Positions 25,953 to 34,688 of a stretch of 64,000 nucleotides of DNA are shown in pieces. The stretch is from Akkermansia sp. (GTDB lineage: Bacteria > Verrucomicrobiota > Verrucomicrobiia > Verrucomicrobiales > Akkermansiaceae): the NCBI GenBank assembly GCA_017435505.1, contig JAFSEZ010000045.1:1-64000 (forward strand), given 5' to 3'. The translations under genes were made by a program, and so were the position numbers. The notes below the pieces were generated by a model, which had not been told where the DNA came from, searched no databases, and was given only the letters and a program-made list of their open reading frames with translations. Each line of letters opens with the position of its first letter. The first letter of the stretch is position 1.

Positions 25953-28391
25953 ATGAAGCTGAAATTACCTATTCTCATGTTGGCTGCCATTTTTGCCATT
26001 CAGGCGCAGGCAGACAGCCCCTACATCACAACAGAACGCATCGAAATCGCGGCAGGAAACACCGAAACCACTTCCCAGAACAGTACGCTGGCAAGCACGC
26101 TCAACAGCGCAACATTTGACGGCTCCACCAACGCCACTCCTAAAGTCATTGTGAAAGATGGCCAAGGCGAACTGGTGATTGATACCGATGCCACCATGAA
26201 CAACCCCTTTGTCGTGCGCGAAGGTACCACCACCATTCAAAACGCCACGGTGGAAAACAAAAATCCGCTCAATAGCTATGTATCCAACCTCGTAGTGGGC
26301 GGCAACAATGCACACTTGCAACTGGACAACGCCACCTACACTCAAAGCATAGCCAACTCCGGCAACTATTCTTCAGCCATGACCATCGGCAGCAAGGATG
26401 GTTCCGGCTCTGTGACTCTGACCAACAACTCCACCTTGCACACAGACCATACCATCTTTGCCGGGCACACGCAAAACAGCGGCTACCACCCCAACACCAC
26501 TACCTCCCCCACCGAAAGCAACCTCTACAGCGGCGGCACAACGGAACGCAACACCATCAATGTGGACAACTCCACCTTGAGCGCCGGCACCATGCTTTAT
26601 TTGGGTGATGTTGATGTGAACATCTCCAACAACGGACAAGTGACCGACCACACACGTCAAATACCGAACTACGCATACGGTTCTTATTTTGGCACCTGCG
26701 CCAACAGCACCACCAACGTCAATGTGACAGACGGAGGGCAGCTGAACATCAACAACGGCTTGCAGACCGGTACCGGCGCCAACAGCGAGACTAACATCAA
26801 CATCAGCGGCACAGATTCGGCAGCCAACATCAAGGGGGATGCCTGGTTGGGCATAGGCACCTATGATTGGGGCGCCGGGGCATGGCAATCCGGCAACACG
26901 GCCACCAATATCAACGTGACAGACGGTGCAAAACTCAACGCAGACGGAACGCTGGGTGTCGCCTACATGGACAAAGCCACCATCACGGTTGATGAAAAGT
27001 CATCCATCAATGCTACATCCGGCAGCGCAGCCGTGGTCATTTACGAGAAGGGCGAGGTCAACAACGCCGGCACCATCAACGTGGATACATGGGTAGAAGG
27101 CGGTACGCTCAACACCGAAGACGGCAGCACGATGAGCTCCGTGTACGTGAACTCCGGCAGCATGAACGTGAACGGCAAGCTCACCATGACGGGAGACCTC
27201 GTCGTGGAAGACGGGGCCGTGCTCACCTTGTCCAACGGGGCAGATATTGAGATGGGAGAAAACGCCCTCACCCTGAAGGATGGCAGCAGCCTGGCTGTGG
27301 ATGCCGGCAACGCCTCTGCCCAAACCTCCAAACGCAGCGCCTTGGGCAAATACCTCGTGGTAGATGCCACCTCTATGGCAGAAGCGCTGGGTAGCGAATG
27401 GAATCGCGATGCCATTGCCGTAGACGGAGCCACCGCCGGCAGCACGGCATGGGAGGGCAACCAACTCTATCTCTACACCCGCAGTGATGAGGTGGATGCC
27501 GTTCTGTCCTCTGCTTGGGGTGTATACAAGTCCTCTCAGGCTTTCACAAGCACGCTCCGAGCCAACAAGGCACAGGCCGTTGACATGTCTGCTCAAGCCT
27601 ATGATGGCAAGGGTGGTCTGCTGCAAATCGCCCCGAAGAACACACTCGCCTGGGCAGCCATCTACGCAGATGACTCCCGCCTGAGCAACCAAGGCCACGC
27701 CGCCGGTGCTAATTATACCCTCTATGGTGCAGCATTGGGTGTGGAACACCGCTTTGAGAAAGGCCGCAGCATTGGCGCCGCCTTTGGCTACGATATGGGT
27801 GAAACAGATTCCTTGGTCTACAAGAACGTAGACCAGGAGAGCCTGCACTTTGCAGTATATGGTCGCCCCGTCTACCGGAAAGTGGGCAAGGGAGCGATTG
27901 CCGTTGATTGCGCCGCCACCGTTGGCACCACCTCCTCCGAACTCTCCGGTCTGCCGGATTGGGATCAGGACAACCTGCAGTTGGATACCCGCGTATCCTA
28001 TATTCGCAACATTTCCGAGCGCACCGCTGTCTCCGGCTTTGTGGGAGCTCAGTACTACGCTCAGGATTCTGCCGATGTGGATGGTGCCGAGCTCAGCTCC
28101 ATGCAGAACATGCGTCTTTCCGTGGGTGCCGGTGCGTCTCACCGCATCAACAACACCACCATCTTCGGGGAGGTAGCACTGCACAACGATGTGATGCGCC
28201 ACAACCCGAAACTGAACGTAGAGAGTACAAGCTTCCATGGCTGCAATCCCGGTCGCGTTGGCGGCAGCATCAGCGCCGGGGCCACGCACCGCATTAATAC
28301 TTTCTGGAACGTTTTTGGTAACTATACCATAGAAGCCGCAGATAACCACGTTGACAACCAAATCAACGTAGGTGTGTCCCGCAGCTTCTGA
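25953..28391 (+). CDS. Autotransporter with Asn/Thr-rich passenger
   Basis: Secreted outer-membrane protein of 812 residues. Residues 1-20 are a signal peptide (LPILMLAAIFAIQAQA). The passenger (about 21-510) is rich in Asn, Thr, Ser and Gly, with recurring NINVTDGAKLN and NVNVTDGGQLN phrases that suggest a beta-helix. The C-terminal barrel (about 515-812) contains GRSIGAAFGYDMG, SSMQNMRLSVGAGASHR, NDVMRHNP and NPGRVGGSI, and ends in Phe. The barrel parallels that of the divergent gene at 23093 almost motif by motif, while the passengers differ. A strong terminator follows at 28417-28454. Confidence 0.88.
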   Translation: MKLKLPILMLAAIFAIQAQADSPYITTERIEIAAGNTETTSQNSTLASTLNSATFDGSTNATPKVIVKDGQGELVIDTDATMNNPFVVREGTTTIQNATVENKNPLNSYVSNLVVGGNNAHLQLDNATYTQSIANSGNYSSAMTIGSKDGSGSVTLTNNSTLHTDHTIFAGHTQNSGYHPNTTTSPTESNLYSGGTTERNTINVDNSTLSAGTMLYLGDVDVNISNNGQVTDHTRQIPNYAYGSYFGTCANSTTNVNVTDGGQLNINNGLQTGTGANSETNINISGTDSAANIKGDAWLGIGTYDWGAGAWQSGNTATNINVTDGAKLNADGTLGVAYMDKATITVDEKSSINATSGSAAVVIYEKGEVNNAGTINVDTWVEGGTLNTEDGSTMSSVYVNSGSMNVNGKLTMTGDLVVEDGAVLTLSNGADIEMGENALTLKDGSSLAVDAGNASAQTSKRSALGKYLVVDATSMAEALGSEWNRDAIAVDGATAGSTAWEGNQLYLYTRSDEVDAVLSSAWGVYKSSQAFTSTLRANKAQAVDMSAQAYDGKGGLLQIAPKNTLAWAAIYADDSRLSNQGHAAGANYTLYGAALGVEHRFEKGRSIGAAFGYDMGETDSLVYKNVDQESLHFAVYGRPVYRKVGKGAIAVDCAATVGTTSSELSGLPDWDQDNLQLDTRVSYIRNISERTAVSGFVGAQYYAQDSADVDGAELSSMQNMRLSVGAGASHRINNTTIFGEVALHNDVMRHNPKLNVESTSFHGCNPGRVGGSISAGATHRINTFWNVFGNYTIEAADNHVDNQINVGVSRSF

Positions 28392-28416
28392 TAAGCTACG
28401 CTCCGAACTTCAGTCT

Positions 28417-28454
28417 CCCCCCCTGTTTCCGCAAGAAACAGGGGGGGCTTTTTT
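28417..28454 (+). terminator. Intrinsic terminator after right autotransporter
   Basis: Perfect 13-bp stem CCCCCCCTGTTTC (28417-28429) / GAAACAGGGGGGG (28435-28447) with a CGCAA-type loop and a T run at 28449-28454. Confidence 0.92.
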
Positions 28455-28481
28455 ACGCGCGCCGATGAGCAAAATACGCAG

Positions 28482-28509
28482 TTGTCAAAACAGGAAAAGC
28501 AAGTATAAT
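28482..28509 (+). promoter_or_regulatory. Promoter of membrane ferredoxin gene (leaderless)
   Basis: TTGTCA (28482-28487), 16 bases, perfect TATAAT (28504-28509). The ATG at 28516 begins 6 bases after the -10, so the predicted +1 is the start codon itself. Confidence 0.75.
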
Positions 28510-28515
28510 GGGGGC

Positions 28516-29193
28516 ATGGTCAAGAAAGGGAAAAGCAAGATTCAGTTGATTCGCTTTGCGGTACAGGTGGCGTTTTTAGTAGCCGTTGTCTATGGTTTCA
28601 ACACCAAGCAGGTATCCGACCGGATGCTACCTGCCATTTTGCTTGCAGGTGTCTTTTTCTGCGGGTGGGTATGCCCGCTGGGGGCAGCACAGGATTGGTG
28701 CGCCTGGTTGGGGCGCAAGCTGCATCTGCCGCGTTTGCGCGTGCCGCAGAGCGTGCAGCGCTATCTGCAAATCAGCCGCTACGTGTTTTACCTTTTGCTG
28801 ACGCTTGGCATCAGCTTTGCCCTGCTCAAAGGGCCCTACCAATTTTCGCGCATGCTGCATGGGGAACTGCTCAGCGTGGCAGCAGCTGTCATGGGCATCT
28901 TCCTGCTGGCAGCCTTATTCATCGACCGCCCTTTCTGCAACTATTTCTGTACCGGGGGAGCAAGGCAAGGGCTGTGGAGCGTACTGCGATTTTTCAGCAT
29001 CCGCAAGGATACGTCCCGCTGCGGAAGCTGCGGGCAATGCAGCAAAGCCTGTCCCATGAACATTGATGTAGCCCACACCGATTTTGTGCGCCACCCCAAC
29101 TGCATCGGTTGCTTCACCTGCATCTCCACCTGCCGCCAAAAGGCTCTTTCCTATGGTCTTTGCCCCGGAAAGAAGAAAGCTAAGCATTCCTGA
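28516..29193 (+). CDS. Membrane-bound 4Fe-4S protein, NapH/NosR-like
   Basis: Membrane electron-transfer protein of 225 residues. Four hydrophobic segments (about 13-30, 36-50, 82-102, 115-132) are joined by loops bearing the paired CP motifs of the NapH/NosR/CcoG group: FFCGWVCPLGAAQDW and FCNYFCTGGARQG. The C-terminal part has two ferredoxin sets, CGSCGQCSKACP and CIGCFTCISTC, for two 4Fe-4S clusters. I chose ATG 28516 because a near-consensus promoter ends 6 bases before it; longer in-frame readings would start in the terminator or promoter. No nitrate, nitrous-oxide or copper genes flank it, so the partner is unknown. Confidence 0.82.
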   Translation: MVKKGKSKIQLIRFAVQVAFLVAVVYGFNTKQVSDRMLPAILLAGVFFCGWVCPLGAAQDWCAWLGRKLHLPRLRVPQSVQRYLQISRYVFYLLLTLGISFALLKGPYQFSRMLHGELLSVAAAVMGIFLLAALFIDRPFCNYFCTGGARQGLWSVLRFFSIRKDTSRCGSCGQCSKACPMNIDVAHTDFVRHPNCIGCFTCISTCRQKALSYGLCPGKKKAKHS

Positions 29194-29249
29194 TACCTCT
29201 TTTGGTGCCGGAGGCGCATTATTTTCCTGCACGAAACGGAGCTTTTTTC

Positions 29250-29278
29250 TTGCCATGATGGCCTAGAGTCGTTAGAAT
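29250..29278 (+). promoter_or_regulatory. Promoter of the STAS-DUF2851 pair
   Basis: TTGCCA (29250-29255), 17 bases, TAGAAT (29273-29278). The predicted +1 near 29285 leaves about 5-8 bases to the ATG at 29290 or 29293. Confidence 0.7.
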
Positions 29279-29289
29279 GAGAGCTGTAC

Positions 29290-29844
29290 ATGATGACGGA
29301 CTCTTCGCTGACATACCATGAATTCGATGATTGCCTCTGGATACGCTGTACCAGCCGAGGCAGCTTCATTAACAGCCCTTCCCTCAAATCATTGGCCGAC
29401 AAGTATCTGGACAAGGGCAAATCAACCATCGTGGTGGATTTGGAGGTGTGTCCGGGGGTTGATTCCACCTTCATGGGCACCTTGGCGGGGTTGGCAAGGC
29501 GGTGCTTGGGAAGTGGCGGCAGCTTGCAGGTGGCTACCCCTACGCAGCGCACACGCGCAGCCATGGAAAGTTTGGGGCTGGATATGCTGCTGGATATCGA
29601 CCCGCCCGATGCCGCATGGCAATTTTCCTTGGAGCAAAGGCGCCAGGTTCTGCAACAGGATGAAGATGCCGCCGTGCCGGAGGAACAAGCCCTCACAGAG
29701 CTGGCTCGCACCCGCCATGTACTGGAAGCACACAACACCCTGCGCTCCATGAACAAGAAGAATGACGAAACATTCGGCTACGTGTGCGAGACACTGGAAG
29801 AAGATTTGCTGCGCCATTCTGCGCAGGACGATGAAGAAGAATGA
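29290..29844 (+). CDS. STAS-domain protein (anti-sigma factor antagonist-like)
   Basis: The first about 110 residues form a STAS domain like SpoIIAA/RsbV: the VVDLEVCPGVDSTFMGTLAGL stretch (in part) holds the D-S-T motif in which Ser59 would be phosphorylated by a cognate kinase. A C-terminal acidic/helical extension of about 70 residues (QALTELARTRHVLEAH, ending in DDEEE) is not part of a classical STAS. Such proteins usually bind an anti-sigma kinase, but no RsbW/SpoIIAB-like gene or phosphatase is in the window. It directly abuts the DUF2851 gene (TGAGTG), so the two are coexpressed. Two adjacent ATG codons could start it. Confidence 0.8.
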   Translation: MMTDSSLTYHEFDDCLWIRCTSRGSFINSPSLKSLADKYLDKGKSTIVVDLEVCPGVDSTFMGTLAGLARRCLGSGGSLQVATPTQRTRAAMESLGLDMLLDIDPPDAAWQFSLEQRRQVLQQDEDAAVPEEQALTELARTRHVLEAHNTLRSMNKKNDETFGYVCETLEEDLLRHSAQDDEEE

Positions 29845-31248
29845 GTGGTGAGAGTAAGCTCACAACAATACTTGGCAACAGCCTACCGGGCATTCACGGA
29901 AGCCGTATACCGTGATGCCAAGTTAGCTCTGGCAGAGGAATCGGGCGTTGAAGATTCCTCTCCGCTTTCGGAAATTGAGATACAGCGGCTGTGGTCGCAG
30001 GGGTTGCTCTCGGTTCACGGAGAGACAGAACACCACGGCAACGTGCGCGTATTGGATGCCGGGCAATGGAATCGCGGTGCGGGGGCAGACTTCCTGCGCG
30101 CAGAAGTTGAAATAGGTGGCAAAGTACAGCGGGGTGATATTGAAATTGACCCCGAAGCGCAGGACTGGGAGCGCCACGGGCACGGAGCAAACCCGAATTT
30201 CAACGAAGTTATTTTACACGTAGTACTCACTCCCCCGCCCTGCAACTGGTACACGCGCGATTCGCAGCACCGCGATATCCCTGTACTTTATTTGCCGCCG
30301 GAAATCCGGCAACAAGCAAGCGGGCAATCCCCCATGCGAGCGGGTATTCAGATACCCCGTTGCGCAGCCCCTTTGGCAAAGATGCCCCTGGAGTGTATTC
30401 AAACTCTCCTGCAAGCAGCCGCCGCGCACCGAGCCAATAAAAAGCGCAAAATCTTTCGCGCCAAAGCCCGGCAATGCGGGGCTGAACAAGCGTGGTATGA
30501 AGCTTTGGCAGAAACGCTGGGTTACAGCGCCAACAAAGGCGCCATGCGGCTGCTGGCCTCTCGCGCACCGCTCCGACAAATCTGCGGCAGAGAAGAAGCC
30601 ATCCTCTTTGGTGTAGCCGGCTTCCTGCTGCCGATACTGCCGGAAAAGGCAGATAGCGCCACCCGCACCTACCACCGCAGCGTGTGGGATGCTTGGTGGC
30701 CGGTTCAACATGATTTTGCATTGAGCGAGGGGCGGGAAATCCCATGGGTCTACACCGCCACACGCCCTCAAAACCACCCGCACCGCAGAGTAGCAGCCCT
30801 GGCCGCAGCAGCTAAGGAATGGAACACATTATACCCCCTGTTCAACGCAGCCGGAGCAAAAAAACTGATTGGATTACTGGCCAACCTGCGCCACCCTTAT
30901 TGGGATATGCACTACACCCTGCCTTCTGCCCCGGCAAAGAAGCGCATGGCCTTGGCCGGGGCCGCTCGCATCACCGATTTTTTGGTGAACCACGTCTACG
31001 TACAGGATGAGAGCGAGGCTGCTTGGCAGAGTTATCTGGCAATGAAGGCAGCTTCTCTGCCCGGAAGCATCAGCCGCACGGCGCAACAGCTCTTTGGCGA
31101 CCGCGAGGATGTGCAAGCGTTGCTGCGCCATTGTTTTGCTCATCAGGCGCTCCTGCAAATAGATGCGGATTTCTGTGCCGGCAGCAGCTGCCGCACCTGC
31201 CTTTTCCCGGAGCAGTTGGCACAATGGAAAACCCCGGCTCCCAACTGA
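29845..31248 (+). CDS. DUF2851 family protein
   Basis: Family of unknown function common in Bacteroidota and relatives. Recognised from LWSQGLLSVHGE, the segment NVRVLDAGQWNRGAGADFLRAEVEIGG (in part), GDIEIDPEAQDWERHGHGANPNFNEVILHVV (in part) and the C-terminal Cys cluster CAGSSCRTCLFPEQ. The YRHGH..P.Y.NVILHVV-like core is the family hallmark. It is 467 residues, has no signal peptide and is probably cytoplasmic. The start is GTG 29845 or 29848, immediately after the STAS stop, which indicates translational coupling. An ATG at 29841 is in another frame. Confidence 0.8.
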   Translation: MVRVSSQQYLATAYRAFTEAVYRDAKLALAEESGVEDSSPLSEIEIQRLWSQGLLSVHGETEHHGNVRVLDAGQWNRGAGADFLRAEVEIGGKVQRGDIEIDPEAQDWERHGHGANPNFNEVILHVVLTPPPCNWYTRDSQHRDIPVLYLPPEIRQQASGQSPMRAGIQIPRCAAPLAKMPLECIQTLLQAAAAHRANKKRKIFRAKARQCGAEQAWYEALAETLGYSANKGAMRLLASRAPLRQICGREEAILFGVAGFLLPILPEKADSATRTYHRSVWDAWWPVQHDFALSEGREIPWVYTATRPQNHPHRRVAALAAAAKEWNTLYPLFNAAGAKKLIGLLANLRHPYWDMHYTLPSAPAKKRMALAGAARITDFLVNHVYVQDESEAAWQSYLAMKAASLPGSISRTAQQLFGDREDVQALLRHCFAHQALLQIDADFCAGSSCRTCLFPEQLAQWKTPAPN

Positions 31249-31275
31249 GCCGCCCCATAAGCAAACAACAAATAA

Positions 31276-31300
31276 GCCACCGAACAGATGCGGTGGCCTT
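31276..31300. terminator. Weak hairpin between DUF2851 gene and folD
   Basis: 7-bp stem GCCACCG (31276-31282) / CGGTGGC (31291-31297) with an 8-base loop, followed by CTTTG. The T run is short. It lies between convergent genes and may serve one or both. Confidence 0.5.
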
Positions 31301-31323
31301 TGCAATCAGTTGAACTTTCTCGC

Positions 31324-32202
31324 TCAGCAGGTGAGCTGGCGGCAGGCTTTTACCGTATTGGCCATGAGCATGGCAATGGTCATGGGGCCTACGCCTCCCG
31401 GCACAGGTGTGATAGCTGAGCACTTATCACACACGGCGGCATAATCCACATCTCCCACAATGCGATAGCCACGCGGTCGCGTAGCATCCTCTATGCGGTT
31501 GATACCCACATCCAGTACCACTGCACCGGGCTTCACGTAATCTGCTGTCACCATTTCGGGGCGGCCTACTGCTGCCACAATGATATCTGCTGTGCGGCAA
31601 AGACCGGGCAAATCAGCCGTGCGGGAGTGGGCAATGGTAACCGTGGCATTGGCTTTCTTGCTGACCAACAAATGGGCCATTGGCTTGCCCACAATCATGC
31701 TGCGCCCAATCACCACGGCGTGTTTTCCGGCCGTATCAATGCCGTATGCCTTGAGCAGCTCCATGCAGCCCAGCGGTGTACAAGGCACAAACCCATCTTC
31801 TTCTTCCAACACCAACTTGGCCACGTTGACGGGGTGAAAACCATCTACATCCTTGCGGGGATCGATATTGAGGATGACAGCTTCTTCATCTATGTGGGGC
31901 GGAGGAGGACTCTGCACCAAAATGCCATGGATGCGGTCATCCGCATTGAGCTTGTGAATCAAGGCAACCAATTCTTCTTGGGTTGTCTCTGCCGGCAAAG
32001 CCCATTTTTGAGAATAGATGCCCAGCTCCTCACAGGCGCGCACCTTGGAACCGACATACACTTGAGAGGCAGGATCTTCCCCCACCAACACCACAGCCAA
32101 GCCGGGGGTGCGCCCGGCCGCAGTCAATTCCGCTATTTCTGCCTTGAGGCTCTCGCGGATGCGTTGTGATACTTCTTTACCGTCAACAATTGTCGTAGCC
32201 AT
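31324..32202 (-). CDS. folD: Methylenetetrahydrofolate dehydrogenase / methenyltetrahydrofolate cyclohydrolase
   Basis: Bifunctional cytoplasmic enzyme of one-carbon metabolism that interconverts 5,10-methylene- and 10-formyl-tetrahydrofolate. Diagnostic motifs: [23 protein letters not shown] with the catalytic Lys, [50 protein letters not shown] for NADP binding, and [18 protein letters not shown]. The 292-residue length is normal. It is the last gene of a minus-strand run, 14 bases after the acyltransferase gene. Confidence 0.96.
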   Translation of the reverse strand: MATTIVDGKEVSQRIRESLKAEIAELTAAGRTPGLAVVLVGEDPASQVYVGSKVRACEELGIYSQKWALPAETTQEELVALIHKLNADDRIHGILVQSPPPPHIDEEAVILNIDPRKDVDGFHPVNVAKLVLEEEDGFVPCTPLGCMELLKAYGIDTAGKHAVVIGRSMIVGKPMAHLLVSKKANATVTIAHSRTADLPGLCRTADIIVAAVGRPEMVTADYVKPGAVVLDVGINRIEDATRPRGYRIVGDVDYAAVCDKCSAITPVPGGVGPMTIAMLMANTVKACRQLTC

Positions 32203-32216
32203 TGTTATAAGAATGA

Positions 32217-32897
32217 TTAGTGATCTATTTCAAGTGGGGGAAAATCCGGTGTACCATGAGCAAGCGCATCTTCCACCATGCGGCAATACTCTGCCTGCTG
32301 TTCTTCTGTGATATCAGCCGGCACGTAGATTTTTTTACCCCAAGTAATTGTAACACGCGAGAATGGTTTGGGGATGATAAACTTATCCCAAGCTTTGGAA
32401 ATGCGCCAGCAGGAGGAATATTCAATGCAGGCGGGAATGATGGGATAGCCACTCAGGGAAGCCAGGCGAACAACACCCGGTCGGCACTTGTAGAGGGGGC
32501 CTTTGGGCCCATCCGGCGTGATGCACATGCAGCAGCCGGCATCCAGCTCGCGTACCATATCGCGGAAACCTGCAGCCCCTCGGCGGTGACTGGAGCCACG
32601 CACCGTGCGCATGCCGTAGTCATTGGCTATAGTGGTGAGCAATGCCCCATCCTTACTGGCGCTGGTGAGCATGCTCATGGGCAACTTCCCTTTCAGAACA
32701 TAGCGGTAGAGATGGCAGGGAGAAAATACACGGTTATGCCAAATCGCGCAAATGCACTGATACGTTCCCCAAGGGTCATCCGCACCATTGAGGTTCACCA
32801 TGCGCTTGCGCAAGGTAGCACACAGCAGAGCCATAAAGCACCACAACAGATGCCCCAGGGGGCGAGTCCACCACTTCTGCCGTATTTCCGAACCCAT
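32217..32897 (-). CDS. Lysophospholipid acyltransferase family protein (DUF374-like)
   Basis: Probable inner-membrane acyltransferase. The N-terminus has one hydrophobic segment ([11 protein letters not shown]). The sequences [23 protein letters not shown] and [19 protein letters not shown] match the DUF374/LPLAT pattern, where TPDGPKGP corresponds to a substrate-binding motif. The classical H-x4-D of PlsC is not obvious, as in other DUF374 proteins. It may acylate a lipid A or sugar-lipid precursor; the substrate is unknown. It is 226 residues and lies between the AsmA-like gene and folD in one operon. Confidence 0.82.
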   Translation of the reverse strand: MGSEIRQKWWTRPLGHLLWCFMALLCATLRKRMVNLNGADDPWGTYQCICAIWHNRVFSPCHLYRYVLKGKLPMSMLTSASKDGALLTTIANDYGMRTVRGSSHRRGAAGFRDMVRELDAGCCMCITPDGPKGPLYKCRPGVVRLASLSGYPIIPACIEYSSCWRISKAWDKFIIPKPFSRVTITWGKKIYVPADITEEQQAEYCRMVEDALAHGTPDFPPLEIDH

Positions 32898-32915
32898 AGC
32901 TATCTTTTCTTTATC

Positions 32916-34673
32916 TTACAACCCACCGCCAAAAATGGAATTGTCAACAGGCAGTGTCAGCCCTCCCCCGGTCGGCAGTGTTGAAGGTGCATCAGGGAGG
33001 GTTGTTTGCTGCTGCTGCGGTTGCGTATCAGCACCAAAGGGATTCTGCTGATTCATGGGAGCCGGCGTCTGCTCCGGCTGAGGTTGGGCATCCGCATTGG
33101 CCGCATTGATACGTTGGTTCAATCGCTCTACGTCAAGCGTATCAAAGGGAGTACGGGCAGGACGCAGTTTGCGCGCATCCTCTGCTGCTACATCCAACTG
33201 CTCGGCATTGTCAGTCGGCTGATTGGCTGCCCCTGACACCTGCGTGCAGAACCAGGCATTGCGACCATCCTCGCGGAACATGGGGTCGGACAGTCCATCG
33301 GGGTACTCCACACGGGTAAGAATAGCAGGCAAGCCGTAATCTATCGTACCGGTGAGCTGATTCGCTGCATCAACTGTCAACTTTGCGCGCAGAGAAATCA
33401 AATCGCGTTCTTCCATATCATTCTCTGCAATCACCAGAGAAATGTTTCCATCCGTCTCACTCAGCGTCACGGAGCCCTTGGAAATCATGGGGGGCAAATA
33501 ACGCTTGCGGTACTTCGGGTCAATATGCTCAGTGAAAATCATCATAGCAGGGAACGCTGTGATACGCACGTCTTTCACATGAAACACGCCACTGAAACGA
33601 GGCACCGTTGTCTCTATAGGCAATGTAATGAACGCCAAAGGCTTCTGAGAGCCCTTCGCAATCGATTCTGTGTGTGCAGCAAAGAAATGAGCAAACGCCC
33701 CATTGGAGAACTCCGCAAAGTTCATATTATCCGCATCCAGCATAAGCGGTCCGGCCAATGGGGAACCACCGGCAATAGCGCCGGAGATATGCACGGTCGT
33801 CTCCGGGCGTCCATCTGCCTTGAGGCGAGAGGGATCCGTAGTGCCACGCAAGCTGATATCTTCTATGGAGGTAGGAGTTATACGCATCTTCCCCTCTGTC
33901 AAGGAAATGGGTTTCCAACCTCGCATCATTAACAAGCCACCGTTCAGCATCACTACACGTGCCCCGGTCGACCCATACATATAGGCCTGTGACTGGCGCA
34001 GCACCACCGGAGAATCGGCTTCTACCACACCGCCAAATGTGACATTCATATCGTCACACACGACTCTCTTGATTTTCCACAAATCCTCTCCCGTTTGGCG
34101 AGGCATATCGAGCTGACGCGCTGCCGCAGACACAATCAAGGACGCACGAGCAATGCTGAGTTCATCTGCCTTGATTTTACCGGAAAGGAAGGTAGAGGCG
34201 GACAAGGAGGCTTTGACATTCGTGAGTTCCACACGCTGCAAGAAAGCATTTTCCGGGAATTCGGCCACGATACTGGCGATGGAAAGCTCCATACCATCAA
34301 TACTCGCCCCGGAGCAACGCACCTGCTTTGCCCCCCACGCCTGAGTCAGCGCGGCTTCCTGCTTCGTGAGGTAATCTGTACCGGTCATCGAAGTCATCCG
34401 GTACATGAAGAAGGCCACGAACAAGGTACACAGCAGTATACCGCCAAGCAGTATCATGACAAATGAACGGCGGGAACGGCGATTCCGTTCCTCGTTGGTC
34501 ATCATCATCTTGCGTTTCTTTGTGACACGTATAGCTTTCGTACCATCCGCACGCACCACCACCTCGCGAGATTTTTCTTGCGCAGGTCTGTCCTCATTCA
34601 ACCGCCGGATAATGGTACGCACCTGCGAATCATCATCCCCTTCAAGCGTATACTTATCATTATGTTTGCTCAT
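32916..34673 (-). CDS. Single-pass inner-membrane protein, AsmA/GspN-like periplasmic domain
   Basis: Not firmly recognised. It has a 68-residue charged cytoplasmic N-terminus, one membrane helix (about 70-93, FVMILLGGILLCTLFVAFFMY), then a long periplasmic part with repeated beta-strand phrases such as IDGMELSIASIVAEFP, VELTNVKASLSAST and LMLDADNMNFAEFSNG. That pattern resembles AsmA-type or GspN-type proteins. The last about 90 residues are a low-complexity Pro/Gln tail ending in GGGLTLPVDNSIFGGGL (in part). It is 585 residues, 15 bases after the secretin gene, so it may help assemble that secretin or move lipids. No enzymatic motif is seen. Confidence 0.7.
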   Translation of the reverse strand: MSKHNDKYTLEGDDDSQVRTIIRRLNEDRPAQEKSREVVVRADGTKAIRVTKKRKMMMTNEERNRRSRRSFVMILLGGILLCTLFVAFFMYRMTSMTGTDYLTKQEAALTQAWGAKQVRCSGASIDGMELSIASIVAEFPENAFLQRVELTNVKASLSASTFLSGKIKADELSIARASLIVSAAARQLDMPRQTGEDLWKIKRVVCDDMNVTFGGVVEADSPVVLRQSQAYMYGSTGARVVMLNGGLLMMRGWKPISLTEGKMRITPTSIEDISLRGTTDPSRLKADGRPETTVHISGAIAGGSPLAGPLMLDADNMNFAEFSNGAFAHFFAAHTESIAKGSQKPLAFITLPIETTVPRFSGVFHVKDVRITAFPAMMIFTEHIDPKYRKRYLPPMISKGSVTLSETDGNISLVIAENDMEERDLISLRAKLTVDAANQLTGTIDYGLPAILTRVEYPDGLSDPMFREDGRNAWFCTQVSGAANQPTDNAEQLDVAAEDARKLRPARTPFDTLDVERLNQRINAANADAQPQPEQTPAPMNQQNPFGADTQPQQQQTTLPDAPSTLPTGGGLTLPVDNSIFGGGL

Positions 34674-34688
34674 TTAATATCAGCATGA

